Position numbers and translations under genes: made by a program. A DNA stretch of 64,000 bases from Isoetes taiwanensis (lineage: Eukaryota; Streptophyta; Lycopodiopsida; Isoetales; Isoetaceae). The stretch covers positions 15,658,872 through 15,722,871 of the forward strand of contig JAJEKV010000014.1 in NCBI GenBank assembly GCA_021234155.1. Reading direction: 5' to 3'. The notes under the pieces were generated by a model. It worked only from the letters and a program-made list of their open reading frames with translations. It was not told the DNA's origin and did no database searches. This document shows, piece by piece, positions 22,230 through 33,689 of this stretch. Numbering within the stretch: the stretch's first letter is position 1; each line of letters opens with the position of its first letter.

Positions 22230-22570
22230 AAATCCGGCCCATATTGAGTCCGTCACGCCCCCGCCATGCCAGGTTCGCTAAGCCCGAACGGCGAAACCCG
22301 CCTTAACGCTGCGTCTGACACGACACGACACCTGCCACGACGCGCCGCGCGGTTTGGGTTGCGCTAGCGAACCGGCATATCTGCCTTGGACGATTGCGCC
22401 CGCATGAGCCCGTCATCCACGTCCCAGCGGGTTTGCACAGGCGAATCCGGGTTCGCAGGCGAATTTAAGGGTTCGCACAGGCCGACCAGCTACCATTGAC
22501 TCAATTTGGGAGCCAATAAAAGTGGGCGATCTTGTAGTAATATCGCGGCTCTTCAATTTTGGGCATTAAG
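22230..22570. other. GC-rich segment with GGTTCGC motifs at the edge of the insertion
   Basis: Repeated GGTTCGCA/GCGAACC motifs, present also near 21130-21220 on the other side of the SMI1-like fragment (GGCGAACCC, AAGCGAACG). It forms the right edge of the sequence that splits family A copy 2. It could be the subterminal region of a non-autonomous DNA transposon. I cannot define exact inverted termini. Confidence 0.35.
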
Positions 22571-22574
22571 CTCC

Positions 22575-24690
22575 TTGCAAAAAAAAAAAAGCGAAGGGCG
22601 TGTCCCAATCACCAATAGCCACCCACACATTTGTAAAGGGAGTCATCAAAATGGAGTTTGACCCTTTTTGCAATTGAGCTTTGTGTGTGTCCAACACTTT
22701 GGGCGTGGATGGCATCGGGGTATTTTTAACCTCCTTACATATTTGATGGGGGTAAAATATTGGCCACTACTTACCTTAAATAATTTGCTAAGTGTAGTTT
22801 GGCTGCCCTTTTCCAAACCATTATAGCAAAGGTTGTAACTTAAATAAATGAAATCATGAAACTATTTTTTTTTTTCAAGAATTTGAATTGGCCACATCCA
22901 TACATCAAAATGTAAAGATGATGAACCGTGGGGATGATATCTAGTTTCTATAATGTTCTATACGGTTGTTATAGACAAATACATGCTACACTTCTCTAAC
23001 TAAGATTGCTACACTTCTCTAACTAAGATTACATAAGATCATTTGAATGTTCTAAACATGTTGGAATTTGAAGCATAAAATGGATTTGGTAGGGATGAGA
23101 TCTCACCCAAAGCCATAATCACGGTACTTAGTAAATGGAAACTAACCTTGATTTGAGTTGGGGCGATGAAAAGAGCATATTCCGGGCTAGATGACGAAGA
23201 ACAAATTTGGGATGCAAATTGCGGTCGAAAAAAAACAAACCAGAAAAAAAAGCGAAATATTATATTATTAGATTTGCTTTTTAGAATTTGGGGCTAAACT
23301 CAAATAGATTTCAGCCCCTACAAGTGGCAAAATTATGTCCCTATACTTGTCCAATATAGAGCTTGGCCATAGCCCTTAAAATATAAAAACTATTCCATGG
23401 TTTAAATGGCCACCAAAACAAGTTGCTAGTGCACATAACATTTTGGAATGGCCCACGCCATAGGGGTTTGAAGATTTGGCAAATGTCAAATTGGCCACTT
23501 ATGAAGTGAATTTAATGAAATGGTGCTTTGGTGGCCACCACCCTTTAATCATGGTGAGAATGCATCTACTCCGGTGGCGACTATTTTCTGAAAATATGTG
23601 AATGTGTGGCCAAGCTGGCCAGTAGGGAACCACTAAAAAATACACGGATGGCATAGACTCATACGCAGGCGAGAGCTATTTAGGATGTACTTATACCACG
23701 AGTCTCATTTTGGCTTTCCACTCCGCACTTATCTTCATATCAGCCCTTCTTGGAGCACTATGCATTGCATTTGACCATCTCTATAAGAAGAGAATTGGCT
23801 CGGAAGATGGTCAAATAGTGCAAAGGTTCCTCCATTCATGAATGGCAAGACTACCATTGGTCCACTGTGGCTCATCTCCACAAAAGACCTGGGGGGGCAA
23901 GTCAAGGGGGTGTGGCCAATCTTTGGACTTAGGCTCTTGAAAGCGGATATACTTGTCGACCAACAACCATGATGCGGCTCTATCTAGGCCTCTCCACACA
24001 ATGCGATTATAATAGTCATCTTGATTAAAAATGAGGGGTTCCCAAGATGCGGATTTGGTATATCTGGCGGTCTTGTTTACTACCAATGCACTTTACAGCG
24101 TTTACGGCATCCACGGGAATCTTTGTCAATAAATCGACACATTTATCATGAGCATGTAATGATAATCTAGCCCCTGCACCAATAGAGCTCCCACCATGGA
24201 TAAGACTATCTAACTCCTTCACTGTTCATCTTTGAGGGGCTCTCTTGGCCATCTTGTGATCTTTTTCGTCGGACCTTTGCACTTTGCCGCGAATTAGCCC
24301 CATCGTCCCGTTATGCCTCGGCATAGGGGCTCATAAGTCGCACTTTATACTTAAGTAGCATCCTCAATTACGGCTCGGGATTGCAAACCCAAGACTTTAA
24401 GTTCTTTCTCATCATATCTTCCAACTTCGGACTCATGCTCGGCCACCTCCCACATAATTGAGGCCGACATTCTTTCTCAGCTGATGCTACAAAGCGGTTA
24501 ATTCGATCATCGGTTTGCATATGTCATTAGGGTCGATGTCGTGCATATTTGATTGATGAGGATCGCCTAATTTCACTAAGCATCTCTGTCTTCTTGAGGC
24601 CATTTTTATGCCTACAAACAAAACAAAATAATGAATACAAAAGCCAAGCATGCACAAAGTAAATGCAACATATCTGACAATATCAAACAT
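22575..24690 (-). pseudogene. Family A gene, copy 2, N-terminal and middle parts
   Basis: Matches copy 1 in the same order. A stretch with TEMLSEIRR, MQTDDRINRFVASAEKEC and LCGRWP (about 24430-24600) equals TLMISEIRRM...RVDHFVRHVKRKC of copy 1. GPMVVLPFMNGGTFALFDHL (about 23800-23870) equals GPMVILPFMNGETLAHLFDY. NVWVAIGDWDTP (about 22600-22640) equals NVWVAIGDWDNA. An unrelated AT-rich stretch (about 22740-23650) lies between the last two blocks. Stops and frameshifts throughout; not functional. Confidence 0.55.
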
Positions 24691-24699
24691 GTATCTTGA

Positions 24700-25260
24700 G
24701 ACCATATAATCATTACTTATAACTTAGCCCTATGGCGACTAATACCTTATCAGATCCCCTCCCTCCCCAAAAGCAAGAAAAAAAAGAAGAAGAAACAAGA
24801 AAAACTAAATAGGTTAGATTAGGGTATTGGACCCACGGTCAATTTACATTAAGTATTACTAGTTAATTAGTTAGCGAGATAGTCCCAAAATTTAGTTAAC
24901 TTTTTAACCAAAAACACTACCTAAAGCACAATTTCATTAAAATGGGAAATTTAGTGATTCCAATTATAGCGAAAATATTTTTTAGTTCATTTTATGCCAA
25001 TTTTTTTAAGCAATTATAAAGCCATTAAGAAAAAATATGCCTCTAAAGTGTCATTTATTGGCGCCATCAAAAGACTAACAACGCATATAAAAAGCTAAAA
25101 GAAACATAACATCACAAAATTAGTTAAAATTTCCAAATTCATAGATTTGCAAATCAAAATTTTGCCCTATGAGGAAGCAAGGACTTGGAAGGGAATCTGT
25201 TTACAAAAAGTATTATTGTACAATTTAACATTACAATCACACAAAATTGAGGGTTCAGGA
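24700..25260. other. AT-rich flank left of the LTR element
   Basis: No gene seen. TTAGTTA-type and A/T-run sequence up to the left LTR. The last five bases (CAGGA, 25256-25260) are a candidate target-site duplicate of CCGGA at 36270-36274. Confidence 0.5.
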
Positions 25261-25873
25261 TGTTTGGGGTAGGAACGCGGGATCGCTGAGGGGCCGGATC
25301 TCTGTGAGATCCTTGAAGTCGGCGGGGTAAATCTGAGACACTCTTGTCGCAGCGGGATTTTTGCTATGAGAGGAAAGAACAAGAAAAAACTTCGGATAAA
25401 AGCGGCAATTGCAATACACAATGAAACACACAAAACACTTGTGGAGAACACGGCAATCCATTGATCAAAACAAGTGTACAATGAAGGCTCAAAAAGCGCG
25501 CTGTGAGGCGACCGGCATATACGCTGTAGTGACACAAAAAGAACACTCTGAACCCTCCAGAAGGAGCAAAAATGCTACAATATATAGGAACACGGGTGGC
25601 CCTCACGGGCCTGAATCTGATCCTCATCATGACAGCAGCGTGCTCCACTACTTGGGCACTTTCGAGCGGGGAATCTGAGGCTGTGTCGCGGCCGTGCTAA
25701 CAGAGACAAGTAGTGGCCATGCGTGGGTCCTACCTTTGGGTCTTACGCTTCTTGGAGGAGCTTTGACCCCCGTGGCTGCCTTGTGGATCCCTCTTCTTGG
25801 ACAAGTGGCGGTGGGGCCTCGCCCTCATGCGACAAGTATAGACACATTGTAATGCGCGGGCCTGGGGCTAACA
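25261..25873 (-). repeat. 3' LTR of the Ty3/gypsy element
   Basis: On the plus strand it starts TGTTTGGGG and ends GGGGCTAACA; in element orientation it therefore begins TGTTAGCCCC. It aligns along its full length with 35655-36269. Confidence 0.92.
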
Positions 25874-25885
25874 CTCCCCCCTACC
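25874..25885 (-). other. Polypurine tract
   Basis: In element orientation the bases directly before the 3' LTR read GGTAGGGGGGAG and then TGTTAGCC. This is where the plus-strand primer of an LTR retrotransposon lies, and it fixes the orientation independently of the coding regions. Confidence 0.8.
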
Positions 25886-25889
25886 AAAC

Positions 25890-28800
25890 TACACTTATTG
25901 GCTAGAAAAGGGGCATGAATTAGGGGGTGGGAATCCTCGTTCATCTTTCGATCTTGAATATAGAGATGAGGAGGCTCGACTACTTTGTATTCAGCGAGTG
26001 TTGTTCGTCTCTTTTCAGTTGCTTGAGTCACGGATGCCAAACATTGTTTGCTCCTATGAAAGCCTTGAGAAATCATGTTCTCGGCGTGGCGTGGATCTCG
26101 GATGGAAGATTTGTGATCTCCATGTATAAGACAAGGTCAACCCGAACTTTCCGGCATTTGCATTGGGGTTGCAAAAATGGATCGGCACTTGCGTTTACGC
26201 ATACTCACGGAGTATGGTCATGAGTCTTTGCCGCGAAATTACGCTTTAGAAATCTGGATGGATCAGCTGAAGTTTTGGCCTTGGCAAGGAAGGTTACAAG
26301 ACCAGAAATTGCGTGCAGGCGGTCTTCCCGAACAACGCATTGGGCATGTATATCCGGTTGTTGGTGTTGTCCAAGTCTCATCCTCCGCCATTTCGTCTGC
26401 GGATGGCGTGGGTCCCCAACGTTTGTCTGCTGCAATTGCGGTGGGTGTCCAATCTGCATGTTCTTTGACTTGATAGTCGAATTCTTGTCTCCATCTTTGG
26501 GGAATTGACCTTGATGAGAGGTGGGCATCAAAGCTTGCTAGTGTACTTTCGGTTGTTTTGGGGGTTGGTGCGGTCATCACGCATCATTCTTGGAATTCAA
26601 TAATATCTTCTCGGTGGTGTTTGTTTGGTAGCTTGTCTCCCATCTGCTTGGAATGTACATGTCTTTGTCCGCAGTCTGAGGGTCCCACTCATCGGGGAGG
26701 GCGTTACGTTTTCAGCTCCGTGTGCGGTGTGCAAGGAAGCATAATGTTGTAAGAACAAGCTGTGCAAGGTCAAGTTCTTGTTGAGTTGTATAGTAATGCG
26801 AAAGGGCGTGCCAAGTTCAGCTAGCCATAGCTCCACTTCTTTACGTAGAAGAGGCATGTATTACGAGGTAACGGTTTGCGAGAAATTTTGTATCTTGGAG
26901 GTACTTGTTCTTCTTGGTCAAAAGAACACTGCTTTTGTGTATCTCCTTTAAAAAGTTCTCGGTCGTTTATCGGATGAGCTTTGAGTAACATGTGCCGGTA
27001 GAAGGGTGCATGACATAAGCGGGGGCTATGGTTGCGAGGCGAAATGGTGAGATCGCAGCTTTGTAGGATATCAAAATTGGCGAGAGCACAAAGTGTGCCT
27101 CGTTAGGTGGACGAACATCAAAGGGCCAATTTGGTTCGATATCATTTCTGATCGGGGGGACTTGTGGTATCACCCTTGTTTCTCGGCCGAATAAAAAGAA
27201 AAGTGTTTTCCTTGCTTGCACATAGTCATAGTAGCGGGCGGCCGGATAGTCGGGGGAATAGCGAAGCAAAGGCGATAGGTTTGTTACTTTTTTCTTACGC
27301 ATCATCTATGCGCTTTCGGCTTCTCCGGAAAAGCGTATCTTGTAATCTGCAATGATATCTTGTTGCTTTCGGAGAGGCAGTGCTGCGATTAAAGTGACTG
27401 CGTGTGAGGTGTCGACTTGTCGGAGAAGTTGGGAATCGGAGGAGCTTGAAGTCGGGGTGGCTTGCAAGTCTGTTTTGAGTCGCGACTATTTCAAAACATC
27501 TGCGGCGTGTTTTTTGAGTGAGCTGGTCTAACTTGCCTTGGAGAGATGCGATGTGAGCATCCTTAATACGCAAGGTGGTTTTGAAAGTCGTGACCTTGGA
27601 CTCAAGTATCAAGTTGGGCATGCTGAAGTGTCTTTGTTCTCGGTCGAGTAGCATTATTAAGTGGCGACCAGTTGTTGTAGCGTGTCTCAAGATCGGTGTA
27701 CTTGGTGTCGTTTTGTTTGAGGACTCCTTGAGTTCCTTGACAATGTCTTTGGGATTGATGAAGGGTTGCTCGATGGATCATGAATTGATTGTGCAAGGCT
27801 TCTTCTCACGGCCTCCTGATCGACCAAATCGGTCTTGGTGTTGTGACTTGGCTTGGAGTTGGTCCACGGACTCGTGTCGTGCCACTGGTGGCTGCTATGA
27901 AGTTCGGTGATGATCACGGAGGAGGGCATCAAAGGCGGTGAGGACAGCTTCCTTTGTAGGTATCCCGCGGTGTGAGGAGGTGGATGGGATGGCTTTGATG
28001 CTGTCACCCTTGTTTATAGATCCTTGGTCATTCTTTGTGAGTGTCCTTGTGAGTACTTTCGTGAGATCAATGGGAGTTTTGTTGTCTTTCTGCTGTTGTT
28101 TTTCTTTATTCTTTGTTGAGTCACGAAAGTGGAATTGTTGCACAAGGTTAAGCTGGTTGTTGTTCGGTGGTTGGTTATCAACAGAAGGAATAGGTTTTAG
28201 AAATTGGAATTCTGAGGAGGTGGAGGCGGTGGTTGTGAAATATTTAAATGCAGGTTGGCTGTAGAGATTGATGGTCTTTGAGAAGGAGGAGAGTTTGGTT
28301 GAAGACCTTTCAAAGCATCAATAAAAGGTCGGGGATGTTGGCTTGGTGGAGAAAGGGGGCATGATGGCGCGTGGGTGCGATGATTAATGAAAGCACGGGA
28401 AGTGGGCTCCCATGGGGCATTCGAGGAAGAGTTAGGAGTTTTTTAAGTGCTGTCAAGTTCTGTTGAAATCTCGTCTGAGGAGTTGAGTCAATTGATTGTT
28501 TGGTGGTGTTGGTGAGGATATATAGTACGGATGGTAGAAAACATCGTTAATAGAGGTATTCTTCATGGAGTAACCCAAAAATTTCCTCAAAGAAACTTGG
28601 TAAAGGCATCATGTTGCTTTGGAAAGGTGAACCGACTTGGTTTGTGCGACATTATAAGGAATAGGCGCAGAATTTGGAAATATCATATTTACCAAGCGTC
28701 AAGGTAAGACAAGGCATTGGGCGGATTGGGTAGAGAAAAGCAGAGGCTATGGTTTGAGGGTTTAGGAGTATAGGGTTTCCATCGACTTGGGAGGCATATC

Positions 28801-29032
28801 CATCTTACGCCTTCACCGGGTTAGCCACAAATTCGTAATTTGTTCTTGTTGGGGGCCGGGAGTTCTGTTGCGAGAAAATGAAACAATCCAGGAACTCACC
28901 GAGGAGGTTATAGGTGATGCCGGATGTGGGGCTGGTGCGGATGAAAAAGCGAACTTGATATTTTGAAGTGCTTGGCTGGATCCATTGAATGCGGTCAGCG
29001 TTGAGTGTTGAGTTCTTGGAGGTAGAAGCCAT
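25890..29032 (-). pseudogene. Additional sense ORF downstream of pol (3' ORF)
   Basis: Between the pol stop and the 3' LTR the minus strand carries more coding-like sequence. A likely start at 29032 gives MASTSKNSTLNADRIQWIQP. Later come basic, Gln/Lys-rich stretches (about 27900-28140) and a heptad-like region with LESKVTTFKTTLRIKDAHIA followed by SLQGKLDQLTQKTRRR (about 27490-27610), probably a coiled coil. The end near 25900 reads KCSLVGG. It is broken by frameshifts. Some plant retrotransposons carry an extra ORF here, called env-like or aORF. I see no signal peptide or clear membrane span, so I do not call it an envelope protein. Confidence 0.55.
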
Positions 29033-29803
29033 CTTGAAGGTCGAGGTCGCGAGGAGATGAAGTCGGAAGGGGCGGAGTGGAGTATGAAGTGAAAAGTGAG
29101 GAGTGGAAGTGGCCGGTTGGGAAGGGTTTTTTTTTTTTTGAAGAGTAAGTGGGAGAACCGCGTGTCGAAAGATCGTGACGATTGAGAATCTCAAAGAAAC
29201 GTACCAGACCAAGATGCGTGAAGTTCTGGCGGGAGAATAAAACTTTAATGGCGGGGCCGGTATTAGCTGCTGGCGGTTGTCGAGAATATTAAAAAAAGAG
29301 TCGAAAAGTTTGCAGGTACAAAAATATCGGTGGGGAATGATTCACGGAATATCGTGAGGTGACCTTTATTGTGAGCAGTTTGCTAGGGTTGGTATTAAGC
29401 CTACAAATTGGAAGTTGGGTTCGTCGAGGAAAGAACCAAAATTCGTGAAGATGGAGAACTTCGATAACGGCCGGTCCGGTGAGCTTCGGCGGATTACATG
29501 CAAGATGGGCGGCGTCGATCTGTGGCGTCTGGAATCGCCCGGATCCCTATGGATCCTTGGTTGGAAACCTTGGCCGTCAACTTGGGAGATGAACTTCGAT
29601 GTCGATGGGAGGTGATCGTTAAATTTGGAGTGGTTAGCATTTGTGGGGCTTCGCATCCTCAGAGTGGAGTGCCCCGAGTAAAGAGGCGATAGCTTGACAT
29701 GATAGGGGTTTTCCCAATTTTTTGTTTAGTTTAGGACTTTTCGGGTGAAAAATCCCACGGTGAGTGTAGCCGGGCAATTTTGTACATAATAGAAAAGTGT
29801 TTC

Positions 29804-31030
29804 TCATAAATTTGTACAAGTGGTATCTTGTTGTAAATTTTGTTCTTGAGCTAAGGATCTTTGCGGCGGGGGTTTGAAATTTCTTGAGTGAAATCCATTG
29901 ACTAATGTAGGAAATGGAGTGCCATCAATTCTTGTAATTGTAAAACTCGAGGATGTGGTATCTCCGGAAATTTTGTATGGTCCCGACCATCGAGCTTGAG
30001 TTTGCCGGGATGTTGTTGATATCTAAAGTCGTAAAAAGAAGAACTAAGTAAGCCAATTTGAAAAGTTTTGTTTTTGATGTGTTTGTCATGCCATTGTTTT
30101 TGTAGTTGTTTGCCTTGTTGAAGTCTAAGAAAAGCATCTCTTGAAGTTCATCGGTTGTTCGGTTGATAAGCTTCGTTCTTGCAAAGCTGGCGATGGATTA
30201 TGTTACATTTGCTAACTGAAATTTGAGTGAGGGTAAAATGAACTCAAAAGGCATAAAACCTCTTGGCCATACACAAGTCGAAAAGGTGTTTGACCGGTTG
30301 CTACTTTGTATGTTGTATTGTAAGCCCATAAAGCGTAGGTAACTTATCTTGCCAATCTTTTCTTGTAGGATCACAAATCTTCTTGAGAATGTGGATAAGC
30401 ACCTTGTTTGTGCTTTCAGCCAAGCCATTACCCCGCGGGGATAGTAAAGGCGTGCTTTTACGTGATGAATGTGCGAGATAGTTAGTGAGTTCAGCAATAG
30501 TGTGATTGATGAAATGAACTCCACGATCACTAACTAATTCTAAGGGACATCAAATCGGCGTGATGATGTTCTTGTAGAGAACCTTAAAATTTGTACTAGC
30601 GGCCCGTGTTGTCGGGGTAGAACTGCGCTTCAGCCCATTTGGTTGCATAGTGGTGAAGACTAGAATGTAGCGTGCCCCTAGTGTTGATTGCAGGTGGGTC
30701 CATGGGACCAACAAAATCCATACCCCATTTGGCAAAGGGGGGCGTGGCTATTGGCGTGGCGGCGGCGTCGCGGGCGTGGGTCTACCAAGCCTCGACAAAC
30801 ATCCTGCGTGCGTGTGTATTTGTGAGCATCTTTGGCGTGGGCGATAATACCCGGCAAGGAGGAGTTTCGCTGGCGTGTTGTCTCATTGAAATGACCCTTT
30901 GCCAAGTCGCCGTGGGCTTGTTTGACTAGATCGAGGGGACCGTGAGGAAGAACACATCGTCCGGAACACATTGTCTTTGCCACATTTATAGAGATGGCCG
31001 GCAACCATCGTATAATCTCGTGCCAGCGAA
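29804..31030 (-). pseudogene. Integrase region of pol, with GPY module
   Basis: Integrase inserts the element's cDNA into the genome. HGDLAKGHFNETTRQR (about 30885-30935) is part of the zinc-binding H2C2 segment. The core shows LVSDRGVHFINHTIAELTNY with the second catalytic Asp (about 30460-30535) and NGLAEST with the catalytic Glu (about 30400-30425). DWQDKLPTLWAYNTTY and TGQTPFRLVYGQE follow. Near the end RWSGPYKISGDTT (about 29940-29980) is the GPY/F module, and the frame stops at 29804-29806. The residue around the first Asp is unclear in the broken frame. Several frame changes. Confidence 0.85.
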
Positions 31031-31069
31031 GGAATTGTTGTTTATGCAGAAGTTGTCTTTACGGAAGGC

Positions 31070-31530
31070 GTGGGGTCACTTGGCGGAGCGCCCCGTGAGG
31101 AGAAAGCGTTGATAGTCGTGGTACCAATGGCGTGGCGGTGACCGGGAACGGTTGAGCATCGGGAAGGGCATCGTGAACTCCCAGAGGATCATCCGTGTGT
31201 ATCGCGAAAGATAGTCGGGGACCGTGTGGTGGCGTCGGCTTGTGAATAATTTCAAAAGGGGCAAACTCTTGCAATATCAATATCCATCGAGCAATTCGGC
31301 CCGTGGGGTTTGGCTTATTGATTAAATATAGAAAGCTTGATGATCCACATAAAAGCGAATTTGACTACCAAGAAGATAGTGTCGGCGTTGTACACAAAAG
31401 ATAAGGCCAAGGGCTTCCCTTTAAAGTGGCGAATAGTTGCGCTCAGCGGGATTGAGTTTTTCTGGCTGGCGTATCGATGGAGCTTGTCGATTTGGTGCAT
31501 ACTCTTGAGCTAGAACGGCTCAATCATAAA
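31070..31530 (-). pseudogene. RNase H region of pol
   Basis: In element order it follows reverse transcriptase. LNPAERNYSPL and EALGLIFCVQ (about 31400-31460) match the Ty3/gypsy RNase H stretch around the catalytic Glu (family form: EKNYSTTEREALGMIYSVQK). HYLLGSQIRFYVDHQAF (about 31340-31390) matches the segment with the catalytic Asp. ILQEFAPFEIIHK (about 31240-31280) is the family's region before the linker to integrase. It removes RNA from RNA:DNA hybrids during reverse transcription. Frameshifted. Confidence 0.8.
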
Positions 31531-31589
31531 GCTGAAACATCAACATGGACATGGAATGGTTTGTCCCATTGAGGTGGTACTACTATACG

Positions 31590-32520
31590 GGGGCTTACGT
31601 GAGCTTGACTTTGAGTTCTTTAAAAGCTTGATTTGCATCGGATGTCCAAGTCCATGTGTATGGATTTCCGGTCGGTTTGTGAATTGGATCGGCGGTCGGT
31701 GCCAGATGCGGAATAAAGGTGGCATAGAAGTTGACTTTGCCAAAGAAAGGCGTGTGTCCTTGATGTTCATGGAGTGGATATGCTCGATGACCACGGCTGA
31801 TTTTGGTTGGGTCCGTTGTAATGCCGTGTCGACTCACGACATGTCGAAGTACACGAGGTGACACGAAGGTGCACTTTTCGGATTGAGGCTAATTCGATTC
31901 ATCGGCGTTGAAAAACTAGTTCAAGTTTTACCAAATGGTCCATAGCGTGGGTGTAAGTGGAGAAGTCATCACGAAAGACTTGCGAAAGGGATGAACTTGC
32001 ATGTACTCTTGAAAAAGCGGCAAGCATAATGCGTTGAAATGTGGATGGTGAGTTTGACAATCCAAAAGGAGCGACTTTGTAAGCAAAGGTACCCCATGGA
32101 GTAGTGAAGGTAGTCTTTAGTTGATCTTCTTCTCGAATGGATATTTGATTATAACTTAGGGCCTTAGTCCATGAAGGAGTACATCGTGGCTGCTACATCT
32201 TCCAACACTTGATCCGTGAAGGGGAGGGAAATGATCCCTTTCAGGTGGCTTGATTGAGTTTTCTATAATCCACACAAGCGAATTTTCCATTATGTTTGAG
32301 GGCAATAACAATAGGACTTACCCATTTGAATGTTTGACCTCGTAGATAAGTCCGGCGTCCAAAAGCTTGTCAATTTCGGCTTTAACCTTTTCCGCGGTAG
32401 TTTGGGTTAGCCCGATCTTATCGTTGCTAGATGGGTCTAGCATCGGCTTAGTGGGAATCGAGTTGTCCCAATTCTTTCTTGATACCTCGGAGGTCTTTGT
32501 AGCTCCAAGCAAAGATGTGC
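31590..32520 (-). pseudogene. Reverse transcriptase region of pol
   Basis: KAEIDKLLDAGLIYEVKHSN (about 32325-32385) and the following SPIVIALKHNGKFACVDYRK are the family's first RT blocks. TTPWGTFAYKVAPFG-like coding appears near 32065-32110. HVVSRHGITTDPTKI (about 31795-31840) followed by FFGKVNFYATFIPHLAPTAD and FKELKVKLT (to about 31596) is the thumb and connection region. The active-site block is disrupted: no clean F/YxDD is readable, and the local sequence matches the DDF region only across frames. RT copies the element RNA into DNA. Confidence 0.85.
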
Positions 32521-33124
32521 TTGAAGCGTTTGAATAAGCGCAATGGCTTGCTCACGAATCTTTGGCGTGGTGGCGTGCCAATCGGATTGGTTGATTTGTT
32601 CCAATATCAATTATGTCTCTTGCGAGGAGTTTGAATGTGTGGAATGACTTGATCATCACGAGCGGTGTGGGCTGGCTCCGAGTACGACGAGGATGTTCAT
32701 GTTGACCAATTTTGAAAAATAGTGGCGTGCCACTAGGAGTTGGTGTGGTGTCTTCTTGAGCGGGAGGAGGGCTGGGAGTGCAGTCTCCTCATGTGGAACC
32801 AATGTGGCGTTGTTACAAGGTGTCAAATAGGGGTCAACCAGCGTTGCTATGCCTTTATCAATATCCATGTCTTCCCATGGTTGATTGTATTACAGGTAAG
32901 CCGTGAGTGGCAAACCCTTGGCTTATGGCGATAGGTGTTGCAAACTTGTTGAGTCCTTTATGCGATTGGCGTGATCTGAGAAATGATCGGCCGGTGGTCG
33001 AGATCCATCGTGTGATGAGCTTGCCATCTGTGATAACAAGTTGATCGTGGCCCGGTAGTGAATGCTTTTAGCTTGTCTCAAAAGGAATTAGATCCTACTA
33101 ACATTTCATAATCTCCGGATCTTC
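32521..33124 (-). pseudogene. Protease-RT linker of pol
   Basis: Open stretches on the minus strand (for example 32656-32868, MDIDKGIATLVDPYLTPCN...) lie between the protease-like and RT blocks. No catalytic motif seen. It is taken as part of pol because of position and strand. Confidence 0.5.
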
Positions 33125-33320
33125 TCACTGCTCTCCAAACACCGAATTCCATGGTAAATTGTAGATCTCCAATATTGGTGGTATTGGTTGTGTAACTCCT
33201 TGTGGTCGCGTGATATGGCCATTAGCAAGCTTGATGTCATAAGAGGCGTATGGAGCTCCCTTATGCCCAATTGTCGTCGAGATTATACGTAATAAGATTA
33301 TTTCTTTTGCCACCATCGAT
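33125..33320 (-). pseudogene. Aspartic protease-like region of pol
   Basis: PYASYDIKLANGHITRPQGV (about 33180-33240) resembles the retroviral-type protease segment that follows the active site in Ty3/gypsy elements (family form: ...LADRS...P.GV). The D-S/T-G active-site triad itself is not readable. It lies between gag and RT as expected. The protease cleaves the polyprotein during particle maturation. Confidence 0.55.
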
Positions 33321-33689
33321 CGAACATGGTGAGCGACCTTTTATTGCGATGTGCATGCAGGTGGGTGTTGATAATGGCATTTGCATGCCAGGTATCTGAG
33401 GTTTTGTAAAATGTGCTCGTAGTCTTTGGACATAGTTGTAGGATAGTCGTAAAATTTGAGAGGAATTTTGATTTTAGCAAGTTCTTGTTGAAGTTGGGGA
33501 GGGATTGCGGTAGTTGTGGTGGATCCGTGGGTTGTTGTTGCTCGGCAATAGATGTCGCTACATTGTTGAGGAGGTCGACTTCGGCGGCAATGTTGAGTGG
33601 TGGTGTTGCGGATGTCGTGGCATTAGGTGGTCGTGGCTCGGATCGTGTGGTAGCATTGGCGGACTTGAGTGCCTTACCTTACGCGTTCG

